33,892 bases of DNA from Scleroderma bovista (GCA_037178675.1 JAYMGJ010000505.1:1-33892), one strand, 5' to 3'; counted from the first letter of the stretch, positions 18,207 through 30,634 are shown. Notes: generated from the letters alone by a model not told the origin. Numbers and translations: made by a program.

Positions 18207-19998
18207 CACCAAAACTCGTGCAAGTTCATCCACCATGGCTCTGAACTTACTGTCTCCGACAGTATGCATAAACCCACACTCTTTGTCTGTCACTCATGTC
18301 CTCTCATGTCTGGCCAATCTTGGCCTCTGTACTCCTGAGCATTGCGCTCTATGACTTGTCCTACCCGGACTTTCCGCTCTGACCATCTCCAGTCACCCGC
18401 ATTGACTGGCAACTACTCCTGGACTTTGCTCTAAGTCCTTCGTACTTTATTTCCAATGACTGCTCTTCTTTAGGGCATCAACTCCGGCCACCCCTATCTT
18501 ACTCCAGCTTTACAAACCCTTGTTTGGTCCGGACTTTTGAATTTCCGCCCTCTTGTCCTTTCTTTGGACTTGGAAACTCTCTGGCTGACTTGGAAGTACT
18601 TGTCTACACTCTGTTGCCTTGGCTTGTCACCAGCTCTGCTGCCTGCACCTACCTTTGCCTTCCTTTGGCTGCGCTGACCCTCATCAACTCTGGACTTTTG
18701 GTTTTCCGGCTTGTTGTTCCTTCTCCAGACTCAGAAACTCTCTGCTCCGCCTGGAAACCTTGTCTGCACTCTGCAGCCATACTTTGGCATTGTGTCTGTT
18801 GCCTCTGTCTCCCTCTTGCCTTCTTCTGTCTACCAAGACTCTTGGCTACTCCGGACTTTTGAATTTCCAACTCTCCACTTTATCTGGAAATCACTGTCTA
18901 CACTCTGTAGTCATCCCTAGGCATTATATCTGCTGTCCTTGTCTGCTTCACTGCCTTCAGCAATCTCGGACATCATGTCCTGACTCTCTGTAGCTACTCG
19001 GGTGTCTAACACCTTGGTACTCCGGCATCTTGGTCCACTCTGGCTTCCCAACTCCACTGGAAGTACTCCGCAGTGCTTTGGAACACTCTATAACCAACTC
19101 CGATGTTTTAGCTCAAAACTCTGGTCACCCTACTGTTCACTTGGGCTTCCTCTAGTCAAAATGTCACTTCTTGCACTCGGAACTCTTTCCGCTCTGTGGA
19201 AACTCCAGCCAACTCCGGACCTATGCAGCAGGCCATCCACTAGTCTTTGCTCCCTACCTTTGCTCTTGACAGTCTTGTGTCTGTCCTTCTGTCTGTCCTC
19301 TCTGTCTGTCCTTTCCAGTCACTCTTTGCACCCTTGACACTCTTGTCCGTGGTATCTAGACCTTGTCCAGTCATCTCTTGTGCACCACACACTAACTCCA
19401 GTTGTGTCTTGTGGTTGCACACCAACTCCGGTCACCTTGTGCCTGTGCACTAACTCCGGTCACTCCCTGTGGCTGCGCACTAACTCCGGTCAACTCCTGT
19501 GATTGTGCACTAACTCTGGTCACCTCCTGTGACCTGCATACTACATCTAGTTGTCTTCTGTCCCCAGTGCACCAACTCTTGTCATCTCCTGTGGCTGCAC
19601 ACTAACTCCGGTCAACTCCTGTGGTTGCGCACTAACTCCAGTCACCTCCTGTGCCCTGTGTGGTAACTCCAGTTGCCTTCTGTGCCCAGTACACTAACTC
19701 CAGTCATCTCCTGTGGCTGCGCACCAACTCTGGTCACCTCCTGTGCCCTGTGTGCTAACTCCGGTCACATCTCCACCTGATCACTTGGTATCTCTGGACT
19801 TTCTCCACCTACCCAGACTAACAGGCTTTGCTGTTACCCATTGGAAACCCCTATTTCCGGAACTTTGGCACTGTCCTGCCATCCAGTCTGTCATTCTGAC
19901 CCCTTTTGCCTGCCTCTGACTATCTTGTCAACCTCTGAGTCTGTCCTTTCTGAAATTGTCAACTCTGGTCGTCTCTGCTCCTCTGGCATCGTCGCACA
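18207..19998 (+). mobile_element. Element 2 interior, left part: CT-rich degenerate non-coding sequence
   Basis: About 1.8 kb without recognisable protein. It is rich in variants of aactccgg / aactctgg / aactccag. Open frames of 60-124 codons in all frames have low-complexity Leu/Ser/Cys translations and are judged spurious. A repeat with a unit near 30 bp lies at 19420-19770. Confidence 0.6.
19420..19770. repeat. Degenerate ~30-bp tandem repeat
   Basis: Units such as gcactaactccggtcactc plus ctgtggctgc recur about ten times with substitutions and some longer spacers. The central ccgg is changed to ctgg or ccag in several units. Confidence 0.65.
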
Positions 19999-20284
19999 TA
20001 GTTCAGTCAAAAACCCTCGCAAAAGTGGGTCATCGGACATGTACATTTGCCTGTAAAGGTGGGACTAGCCAACGCCGGCCGATGCTCGCATAACTGGGCC
20101 AGGCCGATGTTTTCTATTGTTGCAAGACTGGTACAGGCCTGAGGGACATTAATCACTGCAAAACTGGGATGGGCTGATGTTTGATAAACATTGCAGAACT
20201 GGGACTGGTGGGAGCATTGTAAAACTAGGTCAGGCCTGTTGAACAAAAAAATTGACAAGTGTTGCAAAGCTGGGACTGGCCGAT

Positions 20285-21060
20285 GTTGTAGATACATTGC
20301 AAAACTGGGTCAGGCCTGTTGAGAAAAAAGTTGTCAATTACTGCAAAACTGGGTCAGGCTGACATGGCAGAATGGGGTCAGGCCTTTTGAGGAAAAAATT
20401 GTCAAGCATTGCAAAACTGGGTCAGGCTGACATTGTATATACATTGCAGAACTGGATCAGGCCTGTTGAGAAAAAAAGTTGTCAAGCATTGCAAAACTGG
20501 GTCAGGCTGACATTGTATATACATTGCAGAACTGGGTCAGGCCTGTTGAGGAAAAAGTTGTCAAGCATTGCAAAACTGGGCCAGGCTGACATTGCAGAAC
20601 TGGGTCAGGCCTGTTGAGGAAAAAGTTGTCAAGCATTGCAAAACTGGGCCAGGCTGACATTGCAGAACTGGGTCAGGCCTGTTGAGGAAAAAGTTGTCAA
20701 GCATTGCAAAACTGGGCCAGGCTGACATTGCAGAACTGGGTCAGGCCTGTTGAGGAAAAAGTTGTCAAGCATTGCAAAACTGGGCCAGGCTGACATTGCA
20801 GAACTGGGTCAGGCCTGTTGAGGAAAAAGTTGTCAAGCATTGCAAAACTGGGCCAGGCTGACATTGCAGAACTGGGTCAGGCCTGTTGAGGAAATAGTTG
20901 TCAAGCATTGCAAAACTGGGTCAGGCTGACATTGCAGAACTGGGTCAGGCCTGTTGAGAAACAAAGTTGTCAAGTACTGCAAAACTGGGTCAGGCCTGTT
21001 GAGCAAAAAAGTTGTCAACCATTGCAAAACTGGGTCAGACCCAAAATTGATACACATTGC
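20285..21060. repeat. 68-bp tandem array, left arm
   Basis: The unit runs acattgcagaactgggtcag onward for 68 bp and includes ggcctgttgaggaaaaag and a second gcaaaactgggccaggctg half. Near-identical units run from about 20521 to 20945, with shorter or longer variants outside. Each unit is itself two related halves. Confidence 0.85.
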
Positions 21061-21064
21061 AGAA

Positions 21065-22985
21065 TTAAATTACTGTGCTGACTACCAAAAATGTGGACCA
21101 TTGATTAGGCAATATTGTGTACTGTTGGTGTGATAGTGTTGACTACCAAAGATGTGCAGCTTGGATTATCTAATGTTGTGTTCTATTGGTGTGGTAGTGC
21201 TGATTACCAAAAATGCGGACTATTGATTAGCCAATGTTGTGTAGTGTTGTTGTTGTAGTGTACTACCAAAAATGTGTAGTATTGATTACCTAATGTTGGG
21301 TACTCTTGGTGTGGTAGTGCTGATTACCAAAAATGCGGACTATTGATTGGCCAATGTTGTGTAGTGTTGTTGTTGTAGTGTACTACCAAAAATGTGTAGT
21401 ATTGATTACCTAATGTTGGGTACTCTTGGTGTGGTAGTGCTGATTACCAAAAATGCGGACTATTGATCAACCAATATTGTGTGGTGTTGTTGTAGTGTAC
21501 TACCAAAAAAAGTGTAGTACTGATTACCTAATGTTGTGTAGTATTGATGTGATAGTGTTCATTACCAAAAATGCGGACTGTTGATTAGCCAATATTGTGT
21601 AGTGTTGTTGTTGTAGTGTACTACCAAAGATGTGTAGTATTGATTATCTAATGTTTTGTACTGTTGGTGTGGTAGTGTTGATTACCAAAAATGTGTAGCT
21701 TGGATTACCTAATGTTGTGTACTGTTGGTGTGGTAGTGCTGATTACCAAAAATGCGAACCATTAGCCAATATTGTGTAGTGTTGTTGTTGTAGTGTACTA
21801 CCAGAAATGTGTAGTATTAATTACCTAATGTTGTGTACTATTGATGTGGTAGTGTTGATTACCAAAAATGCGAACTATTGATCAACCAATGTTGTGTAGT
21901 GTCATTGTTGTAGTGTTGATTACCAAAAATGTGTAGCTTGGATTACCTAATGTTGTGTACTGTTGGTGTGGTTGTGTTGATTACCAAAAATGCGGACTAT
22001 TGATTAGTCAATATTGTGTAGTGTTGATTACCAAAAATGTGTAGTTTGGATTACCTAATGTTGTGTACTGTTGGTGTGGTAGTACTGATTATCAAAAATG
22101 CGGACTATTGATTAGTTGTTGTAGTGTACTAACAAAAATGTGTAGTATTGATTATCTAATGTTGTGTACTGTTGGTGTAGTAGTACTGATCATCAAAAAT
22201 GCGGACTATTGATTAGTTGTTGTAGTGTACTACCAAAAATGTGTAGTTTGGATGACCTAATGTTGTGTACTGTTGGTGTGGTAGTGTTGATTATCAAAAG
22301 TGCGGACTATTGGTTAGTCAATATTGTGTAGTGTTAATTACCAAAAATGTGTAGTTTGGATTACCTAATGTTGTGTATTGTTGGTGTGGTAGTGTTGATT
22401 ATCAAAAATGCGGACTATTGATTAGCCAATATTGTGTAGTTTGGATTACCTAATGTTGTGTACTGTTGGTGTAGTAGTGCTGATTATCAAAAATGCGGAC
22501 TATTGATTAGCCAATATTGTGTAGTGTTGTTGTTGTAGTGTACTACCAAAAATGTGTAGTATTGATTACCTAATGTTGGGTACTCTTGGTGTGGTAGTGC
22601 TGATTACCAAAAATGCGGACTATTGATCAACCAATATTGTGTGGTGTTGTTGTAGTGTACTACCAAAAATGTGTAGTACTGATTACCTAATGTTGTGTAG
22701 TGTTGATGTGATAGTGTTCATTACCAAAAATGCGGACTGTTGATTAGCCATTATTGTGTAGTATTGTTGTAGTGCACTACCCAAAATCTGTAGTGTTAAT
22801 TACCCAATGTTGTGTAGTGTTGATTACCAAAAGTGCGGACTTCTGATTAGCCATTATTGTTTAGTGTTGATTACCAAAAATGCGGACTATTGATTAGGAA
22901 ATGTAGTGTAGTGTTTGTGTATTGGAGTTGATTACCAACATTGTGTAGTTTTCATTAACTAAATTCAGTAGTGTCAACACTTGAT
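21065..22985. repeat. ~120-bp tandem array, left arm and loop side
   Basis: About 15 imperfect units of gattaccaaaaatgcggact.., ..ttgtgtagtgttgttgttg.. and ..ggtgtggtagtgc. Only the outer part (to 21623) is present in inverted form in the right arm. Confidence 0.8.
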
Positions 22986-23694
22986 TACATAAGCTCTCCA
23001 AGCGCCACTACTCCCAAAACATTACCATATTTGGTCAATAGTTGACTTCAAATATTCCCACCTTTGTTCTGGTACTTTTCTTCCCCTTCTGTGCTTCATC
23101 CCTGGTCCAAATGTACTGTAAAAATGATTCTGTATCCCATATTACCCTATAGGATCACCATTGGACCCTCATCTAAATGTGCAAGGGGCTCTGTATCCCC
23201 AGAGAGTAGTGCAGGCTTAAAAACACCAAAAATGTTCGCATTTTTGATACATTCAACATATCAACTTAAAGAATGCATCCCCATACAGGGGATATATGTA
23301 CCTACAACATATTTACAGTCCACAGCATGGGATCCATGTCCTGGTGCGATGTTTTATGTTTTTCCTTTGCAAACATATCACCATGGCAGGCAATTACTAG
23401 GAGGTATGGTGGCTACTGGATGGTCTCCAGTGGTATTACTATGCTATACCAAAGTCCCAATACAATCTAGTGAGCAGCTGACCACTCCAAGAGGAGCAGC
23501 ATAGAAAACAGCACTTTCATAACAATAGGTGCTGTATGATCCTCCAGATCAGGTATGCACAATATGACTATCTCAAAAGCTGGGGGATACCATACAGTAG
23601 TGGATACAATTTACTCAAGTCAATACCGCTTGATGTGGGGGAGGGAAGGGCACAATAACATACAGAAGGCGTGGGAAAATACCCCACAAAATGC
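22986..23694. other. Unique central sequence of the foldback element
   Basis: About 700 bp of AT-rich non-repeated sequence. A frame of 146 codons is open at 23064-23504 on the plus strand, but its translation resembles no family I recognise and shows no domain. It is the only place in the element where a gene could once have been. Confidence 0.4.
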
Positions 23695-24056
23695 GGAGAT
23701 ATGCAAAAACATTACATATCACACAACACATAACATCTACTGACCTAGAAATGCTACCAACAGCCTACTAATATCACATAATGCTTATACTCAGCTGTTC
23801 CTGACATGCTTAGAGGCACAAATCATTTGAACCAAGAACATGTTGTTACTGTCCATATACACTGCAGCTTTGCACCTGCAGTACTGATATGATGTAGCAC
23901 ATTTCCGCATTTTTCAAACCTTGAATGATTTGTGCCTCTAAGCATGTCAGGAACAGCTGAGTATAAGCATTATGTGATATTAGTAGGCTGTTGGTAGCAT
24001 TTCTAGGTCAGTAGATGTTATGTGTTGTGTGATATGTAATGTTTTTGCATATCTCC
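23695..24056. repeat. Perfect 133-bp inverted repeat with 96-bp loop
   Basis: 23695-23827 is the exact reverse complement of 23924-24056 by base-by-base reading; the loop is 23828-23923. The right half abuts directly on the inner end of the foldback right arm (24057). Confidence 0.92.
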
Positions 24057-24619
24057 TAGTACACTACAACAACAACACTACACAATATTGGCTAATCAAC
24101 AGTCCGCATTTTTGGTAATGAACACTATCACATCAATACTACACAACATTAGGTAATCAGTACTACACTTTTTTTGGTAGTACACTACAACAACACCACA
24201 CAATATTGGTTGATCAATAGTCCGCATTTTTGGTAATCAGCACTACCACACCAAGAGTACCCAACATTAGGTAATCAATACTACACATTTTTGGTAGTAC
24301 ACTACAACAACAACACTACACAACATTGGCCAATCAATAGTCCGCATTTTTGGTAATCAGCACTACCACACCAAGAGTACCCAACATTAGGTAATCAATA
24401 CTACACATTTTTGGTAGTACACTACAACAACAACACTACACAACATTGGCTAATCAATAGTCCGCATTTTTGGTAATCAGCACTACCACACCAATAGAAC
24501 ACAACATTAGATAATCCAAGCTGCACATCTTTGGTAGTCAACACTATCACACCAACAGTACACAATATTGCCTAATCAATGGTCCACATTTTTGGTAGTC
24601 AGCACAGTAATTTAATTCT

Positions 24620-25240
24620 GCAATGTGTATCAATTTTGGGTCTGACCCAGTTTTGCAATGGTTGACAACTTTTTTGCTCAACAGGCCTGACCCAGTTTTG
24701 CAGTACTTGACAACTTTGTTTCTCAACAGGCCTGACCCAGTTCTGCAATGTCAGCCTGACCCAGTTTTGCAATGCTTGACAACTATTTCCTCAACAGGCC
24801 TGACCCAGTTCTGCAATGTCAGCCTGGCCCAGTTTTGCAATGCTTGACAACTTTTTCCTCAACAGGCCTGACCCAGTTCTGCAATGTCAGCCTGGCCCAG
24901 TTTTGCAATGCTTGACAACTTTTTCCTCAACAGGCCTGACCCAGTTCTGCAATGTCAGCCTGGCCCAGTTTTGCAATGCTTGACAACTTTTTCCTCAACA
25001 GGCCTGACCCAGTTCTGCAATGTCAGCCTGACCCAGTTTTGCAATGCTTGACAACTTTTTTTCTCAACAGGCCTGATCCAGTTCTGCAATGTATATACAA
25101 TGTCAGCCTGACCCAGTTTTGCAATGCTTGACAATTTTTTCCTCAAAAGGCCTGACCCCATTCTGCCATGTCAGCCTGACCCAGTTTTGCAGTAATTGAC
25201 AACTTTTTTCTCAACAGGCCTGACCCAGTTTTGCAATGTA
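24620..25240. repeat. 68-bp tandem array, right arm (inverted)
   Basis: Inverted counterpart of the array at 20285-21060 with fewer units. Arm lengths differ by about 150 bp, near two units. Confidence 0.8.
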
Positions 25241-25534
25241 TCTACAACATCGGCCAGTCCCAGCTTTGCAACACTTGTCAATTTTTTTGTTCAACAGGCC
25301 TGACCTAGTTTTACAATGCTCCCACCAGTCCCAGTTCTGCAATTTTTATCAAACATCAGCCCATCCCAGTTTTGCAGTGATTAATGTCCCTCAGGCCTGT
25401 ACTAGATTTGCAATAATAGAAAACATCGGCCTGGTCCAGTTCTGCGAGCATCGGCCGGCGTCGGCTAGTCCCACCTTTACAGGCAAATGTACATGTCCGA
25501 TGACCCACTTTTGCGAGGGTTTGTGACTGAACTA

Positions 25535-27288
25535 CCTGGTTCTTCCTTGATTGGAAGGAACCACCTCTGCCTGGAAACCACCCGCTACCACCCAAGACCT
25601 TGTCTTCAGTTTCACCAACTTGGACTCACCCTTCCATTCACTACTCTCTTGTCTCCATATACCTAGGCTACCTCTCGTCACCATCCCTGACTACTCCGAG
25701 TAACTCTGGTTGTTGTCCACCTGGACAACTGCACTCTGTGCTATTCTGCTCCAGACCTCTTTGTCAAAACTCCGGACTTTGTATTCACTACTCCGGACCA
25801 TTCTTGTCAAAACTCCGGATTTTACTCACTCCACAGCACCATCCTCTGCTGTTCTACCTAACCCGCTTTATGCTTGCTAGCCCCAAGTATCGCTTTGGTG
25901 CATCCGCACTACCTGCTCTCGGACCCGGCCATCTGGTGCTTTGACCCCATTACCCTGAGGGTAGACTATGGGACGTCTACCCAAAGAAGGGGATAAGGGC
26001 TTCGCCCCAGCCAACCTTTAGTCACTTTTTATTGTTATCGTAGTCTGTATCTGACCTTTCCGGTCGCATCTCCGGCCAGTCTGGAACCCCATACCCTGTT
26101 TCCAGCTACTAGCTAGCTCGTTTGGCTTCGTGCCAACACTCCTGTCTGAGACAGCTTCGCGCTGACTCACTCTTCTGACTGTGTCTCCAACCAGTCCGGA
26201 ACTCCTGGTCCTGTACCAACCCTCTCGACTGAGACAGTGTCATGCTGACTCACCTTTCCGACTGCGTCTCCGGCCAGTCCGGAACTCCTGACCCAATCTC
26301 CGGTCGCTCTCTAGCTTGGAGGCTTCTCTCCAGCTGTGTCAATCTTCTGCAACCAACTGAGACAGCATTGCACTGGCTCACCAAAACTATGTCCTCTGTG
26401 CTAGCCTGCTTGTATCTGCTGACTACCTTAGTACCAACTGCCCCATCCTTGTCCGGCCCTACTAGCGGACTTCTGGTCACTTGGCAGTACTTGCACTCCA
26501 ACTCTGGCTCTCATCCGCACACCCAGAACCTCAGCCTTCGAACCTCTCTCTTGTTGCTGACACTTGCGGACTCCTGACCCATCTAGGCTCTCAGCCAACT
26601 GATCCTACCACTTCCGGATCAACTCCATGCTTTCTCTGGTCAACTGTACTACTTTGTACTCAAAACTCCGGACTGTTTCACAGGAAAGCTGAGTACTCGC
26701 CCGGAAATTGTCGGACCACTTTCCCTCCTTGTCAGTAACCTCTAGAGTCACCCTAAGGCCTTCTTGTAGCTTGGACATTCCCTGTTCCCGACCTTCTGGT
26801 CACTCTGGCTTTACAGCCACCCGCATCTTGCTCTCTGAGCTTATTCTACTCAGCTGTGCTTTTAATCTGTGCTCCCCCCAGTTGCACTAATCTGTTTCCG
26901 GGCCATTCCTGGTCTCTCCGGCCCTTGTGGTCAACTCTGGCCCAGCTCTGAACTTACTGGTCAACTCCTGGTCAGTTTTAGCATCTCCGGTTGCAACCTC
27001 TGGTCTGCATCTGGACTTGAGACATTGCTTGTCTCTATGCGCAATCTGACAGTCTGTTCTGACTCCTGGTCACCTCCAGTCCATCTCCGGACTCTCTGGT
27101 CAAGTTCTGACCATCTCCTGCAGTTCCGCTTTTGACCTGTCCAACTCCGGCGGACTTCCTGGTCACGTCTTGGTCAGCTCTAGCAGCTCTGCTCGCAAAC
27201 TCCGGTTTGCATCTTGCCTCTGGACATTCTCTAAGTCACCTGACTTCTTGTCCAAACTCCTGGTGTTTCCTTTGAGACCCTGTCTCTC
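25535..27288 (+). mobile_element. Element 2 interior, right part, with a pol relic
   Basis: About 1.75 kb of CT-rich, mostly non-coding sequence. At 25918-26020 the three frames together give GPGHL, LWDVYPK and GDKGFAPAN. These match the RNase H-integrase linker of element 1 pol (RPGKLG, RWDVYPKEGDSGYARVNPQN, nt about 11345-11440). So the interior once carried a gypsy pol gene. No other pol segment is recognisable here. Confidence 0.6.
25918..26020 (+). pseudogene. Relic of gypsy pol (RNase H-integrase linker)
   Basis: The DNA word tatgggacgtctacccaaag followed by aaggggataagggcttcgcc parallels element 1 at 11388-11430. Frames are broken by a stop and small indels. It is a short remnant, useful mainly to show that element 2 descends from an autonomous gypsy element. 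Confidence 0.6.
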
Positions 27289-28510
27289 TGTCAAGACCGG
27301 TTCTCCTCGACGATCTTACTAGGAGGTCCAGAGGTGCAGGGAACTAATGAGGAGGTAAGTCCAGACACTAGTAGGTGCTAGTTAGTGTGGAGAGCCAAGT
27401 CCGGGTCAAATGAACAAAGTCCGGGCACTAGAGAAGCACAGGGAGTAAGTCCAGGTTTTTGCGGAGTAAGTCCGGACCACAGGAAAGTGGTCTGGAGTTG
27501 AGCACAGCTTGTCTGGAGTGAAGGACATCCCAGAGGTGGGATAAGTCCTGAGAGGTCTAGCGTCGAGTCTGGGACAGAGGTGGCTTTTGCCCTCGTGCAA
27601 GTAGGAGACTTGCTAGGATCAGACATAGGACCAAGGGGACGAGATAGGACGGAGGCCGGAGTTGGCTGGAGTTCAGAAGTTCAGATGAACAGATGGATTA
27701 GGAGAGCATAATGGGTAGTACAGAGTGGGGAGTATCTTAGTTGAGATTTGATCTAAGGATCTACTAGGCCGGAGTATGGCAGTTTATATAGTAAAGAGAC
27801 TAGAGGTGAGTATATACGGTGACAAGTAAACACCTTAGTTGGGACAAGGGACAGAGCAGAAATGGACAGGAAAATAAAGCAGGTACAGGAAAACAAACCA
27901 GGGACAGGAAAATAAACCGGAGCGGAAGCAGACACGGGGAACTAGAGTTACAGGGACGACGGAGGAAAAGCAGGGACAAGGGAACTAGGTTGGAAGAGGA
28001 CAGGTAAGGGTCAGAGGTGGACTTAACTAATGTGAAGTCCAGAGCGATGTCCAGGACCGGAGGAAGCGGGACCGGAGGAAGTGCACGAGCGGAGGGAGTG
28101 CACAGGTGGAGGAAGGGCAGAGTAGCCAGAGGAAGGTCCGGAGTTGGACATGGAAATGTCCAAGGCCATTGGTGGACCTATCAGAGGGAGTGGAGCGGAA
28201 CAGGAGCAGACCTGAGCCGGAGTTGGGCTAGGTCGCAGACCAGACAAAGGGAGTGGCCGGACTGAAACCGCAGTAGCGACTAATGGTAGGTACAGGTCCG
28301 ACATGGAGGAGTTAGACCGTGGATCTGTCTAGAGGAAGACAGGGGTTAGTCCTGAGGTGGAGATGGACATAGTGACCGGAGTTGAGCTGGAGTGCAGCTA
28401 TGGGGCTGGAGATAGCCGGACTAGATCTGGAGTTGTGTCTATGCCTAAGGAGAGGTCAGGCGGGCCAGGGTTAGACCAGAGTTGCGACTGGGAAAAGTAT
28501 GGATATGACA
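27289..28510 (-). mobile_element. Solo LTR2 copy E (reverse)
   Basis: 1222 bp from TGTCAAGACC to GGATATGACA, with TSD ctctc (27284-27288 and 28511-28515). It is inserted in the interior of element 2. Confidence 0.9.
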
Positions 28511-28532
28511 CTCTCTGACATCTCTGCAAGTC

Positions 28533-29801
28533 TGTCATATCCATACTTTTCCAGTCGCAACTCCGGTCTAACCATGGCCCGCCTGACCTCTCCTTAGGCA
28601 TAGATGCAACTCCGGATCTAGTCCGGCCATCTCCAGCCCCATAGCTGCACTCCAGCTCAACTCCGGTCACTACGTCCATCTCCGCCTCAGGACTAACCCC
28701 TGTCTTCCTACAGACAGATCCACGGTCTAACTCCTCCATGTTGGACCTGTACCTACCACTAGTCGCTACTCCGGTTTCAGTCCGGCTACTCCCTTAGCCT
28801 TGTCTGCGACGTAGCCCAACTCCGGCTGGTACATCCAACTCTGGCTCAGTTCTGCTCCTGCTCCTGCTCCACTTCCTCTGTCAGGTCCACCAAAGGCTTA
28901 GGACATTTCCATGTCCAACTCCAGACCTTCCTCCGGCTACTCCGCCCTTCCTCCACCTGTGCACTCCATCCGCTTGTGCACTCCCTCCGCTCTTGCACTT
29001 CCTCCGGTCCTGCACTTCCTCCGGTCCCACTTCCTCCGGTCCTGGACATCGCTCTGGACTTAACATTAGTTAAGTCCACCTCTGACCCTTACCTGTCCTC
29101 TTCCAACCTAGTTCCCTTGTCCCTGCTTTTCCTCCGTCGTCCCTGTAACTCTAGTTCCCCGTGTCTGCTTCCGCTCCGGTTTATTTTCCTGTCCCTGCTT
29201 TATTTTCTTGTACCTGGTTTATTTTCCTGTCTGCTTCTGCTCCATCCCTTGTCTCGACATTAAGGTGTTTACTTGTCACTGTATATACTCACCTTAGTTT
29301 CATTACTATATAAACTACCGTACTCCGGCCTATTAGTCCTTAGATCAAATCTCGACTAAGATACTCCCCACTCTGTACTACCCATCATGCTCTCCTAATC
29401 CCATCTTGTTCTCCTGAACTCCGGCCAACTCCGGCCTCCGTCCTATCTCGTCCCCTTGGTCCTATGTCCGATCCTAGCAAGTCTCCTACTTGCACGAGGG
29501 CAAAAGCCACCTCTGTCCCAGACTCGACGCTAGACCTCTCAGGACTTATCCCACCTCTGGGATGTCCTTTGCTCCGGACAAGCTGCACTCAACTCCAGAC
29601 CACTTTCCCGCGGTCCGGACTTACTCCGCAAAAACCCGGACTTACTCCCTGTGCTCCTCTAGTGCCCAGACTTCGTTCATTTGACCTGGACTTGACTCTC
29701 CGCACTAACTAGCACCTACTAGTGTCTGGACTTACCTCCTCATTAGTTCCCTGCACCTCTGGACCTCCTAGTAAGATCGTCGAGGAGAACCAGTCTTGAC
29801 A
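28533..29801 (+). mobile_element. Solo LTR2 copy F (forward)
   Basis: 1269 bp from TGTCATATCC to GTCTTGACA, with TSD aagtc (28528-28532 and 29802-29806). Only 22 bp lie between it and copy E, which is reverse, so the two form a 1.2-kb head-to-head palindrome. Confidence 0.9.
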
Positions 29802-29806
29802 AAGTC

Positions 29807-30634
29807 CTGCTTTGCATCTCCGGCTCATATCCAAAACTCTGGACCTTTTGCATCATTTCCCAGATCATCTGACTTATCTCCAGCAGCTCTGCCTTCGATG
29901 TCTGGTTTGCATCTCAAAACTCCGGACATCTTGTCCTCTGTTCTTGTCGACGCCTCCAGCAGTTCTGCTTGCGATCTCCGACTTGTAACTCTGGACTTTA
30001 TTTGTCACCTTTGTAGTCATCCAACTCCCTCTCCTGACACCCTGCTTACCATCTCCGGCTTGAATCTCAAAATTCCAGACTTCCGTGTCATCTCCAGAGT
30101 CATCAGACTCTCTGTCGGTGCTACTTGCGCTTGCAATCTTCAGCTTGCACCAAAAAATTCCGGACTTCTTGTATCATCTGTGGATTCATCTGACTGCTTG
30201 TCTTGACTCCTGCTCGTGATCTCTGGTCCATATCTAAAAAACTCCGGACTTCTCATATCATCTCTGGAGCCATCTGCTTCCCTGCCTTGACTCCTGCTCG
30301 CAGTTCCTTGCTTGCAACTCAAAACTCCGGACCTCCTGTGTCATCAGACTCCTTTTCAACTCCGGATACCCCATGTCATCTCCTGAGTCATCTGACTCAC
30401 TTCTCTGACATACTGTCGCTTCGCTGAGACACTCTGTCTTCTCCGGCATCCTGCCTGACCGTCTGACCTTGACACCTGTTTGCTCTGGCTTGGACTTCCT
30501 GGACCTGGACTCATTTCTGGTATCATCACTCACTGATGGTTCACCCGGACCTTAGCCTAGTCCTTCTGTTAGTCCCAATGGTAGACCTTGCACTCTATGT
30601 TGCATCTGCACTGAAGCCTCGAGGGATCAGCCCT
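29807..30634 (+). mobile_element. Element 2 interior, 3' part: degenerate repeats
   Basis: About 830 bp of CT-rich sequence with a loosely repeated motif (aaaactccggactt.., ..catctccggctt.., ..gcagttctgctt..) at spacings of roughly 60-110 bp. No gene is recognised. The last bases (cctcgagggatcagccctaa) resemble the end of the element 1 interior before its polypurine tract. Confidence 0.5.

Larger units (their letters stand above)
20001..25532. mobile_element. Foldback-like element: 5.5 kb with long inverted arms made of tandem repeats
   Basis: The left arm (20001-21623) and right arm (24057-25532) are inverted copies, clearly above 90% alike by eye where I compared them. The ends are gttcagtc and gactgaac, flanked by TA on both sides (19999-20000 and 25533-25534), which fits a TA target as in Tc1/mariner elements. 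The arms are built of 68-bp and about 120-bp tandem units and differ in unit number. The middle has extra 120-bp units, about 700 bp of unique AT-rich DNA and a perfect 133-bp hairpin. No transposase is recognisable, so it must move with help or is dead. The plan resembles Drosophila FB elements. Confidence 0.75.

Noticed and set aside
18524..19340. Leu/Cys/Ser-rich frames of 69-124 codons as membrane proteins
   Set aside because: They overlap one another in different frames within CT-rich degenerate repeats; hydrophobicity follows from the base composition.
20285..21060. CRISPR-like regular repeats
   Set aside because: The 68-bp units are contiguous without unique spacers, and the genome is eukaryotic; it is a minisatellite in a foldback arm.
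23064..23504. 146-codon frame in the centre of the foldback element as a transposase
   Set aside because: No DDE motif, helix-turn-helix or other recognisable feature; AT-rich background allows such a frame by chance.
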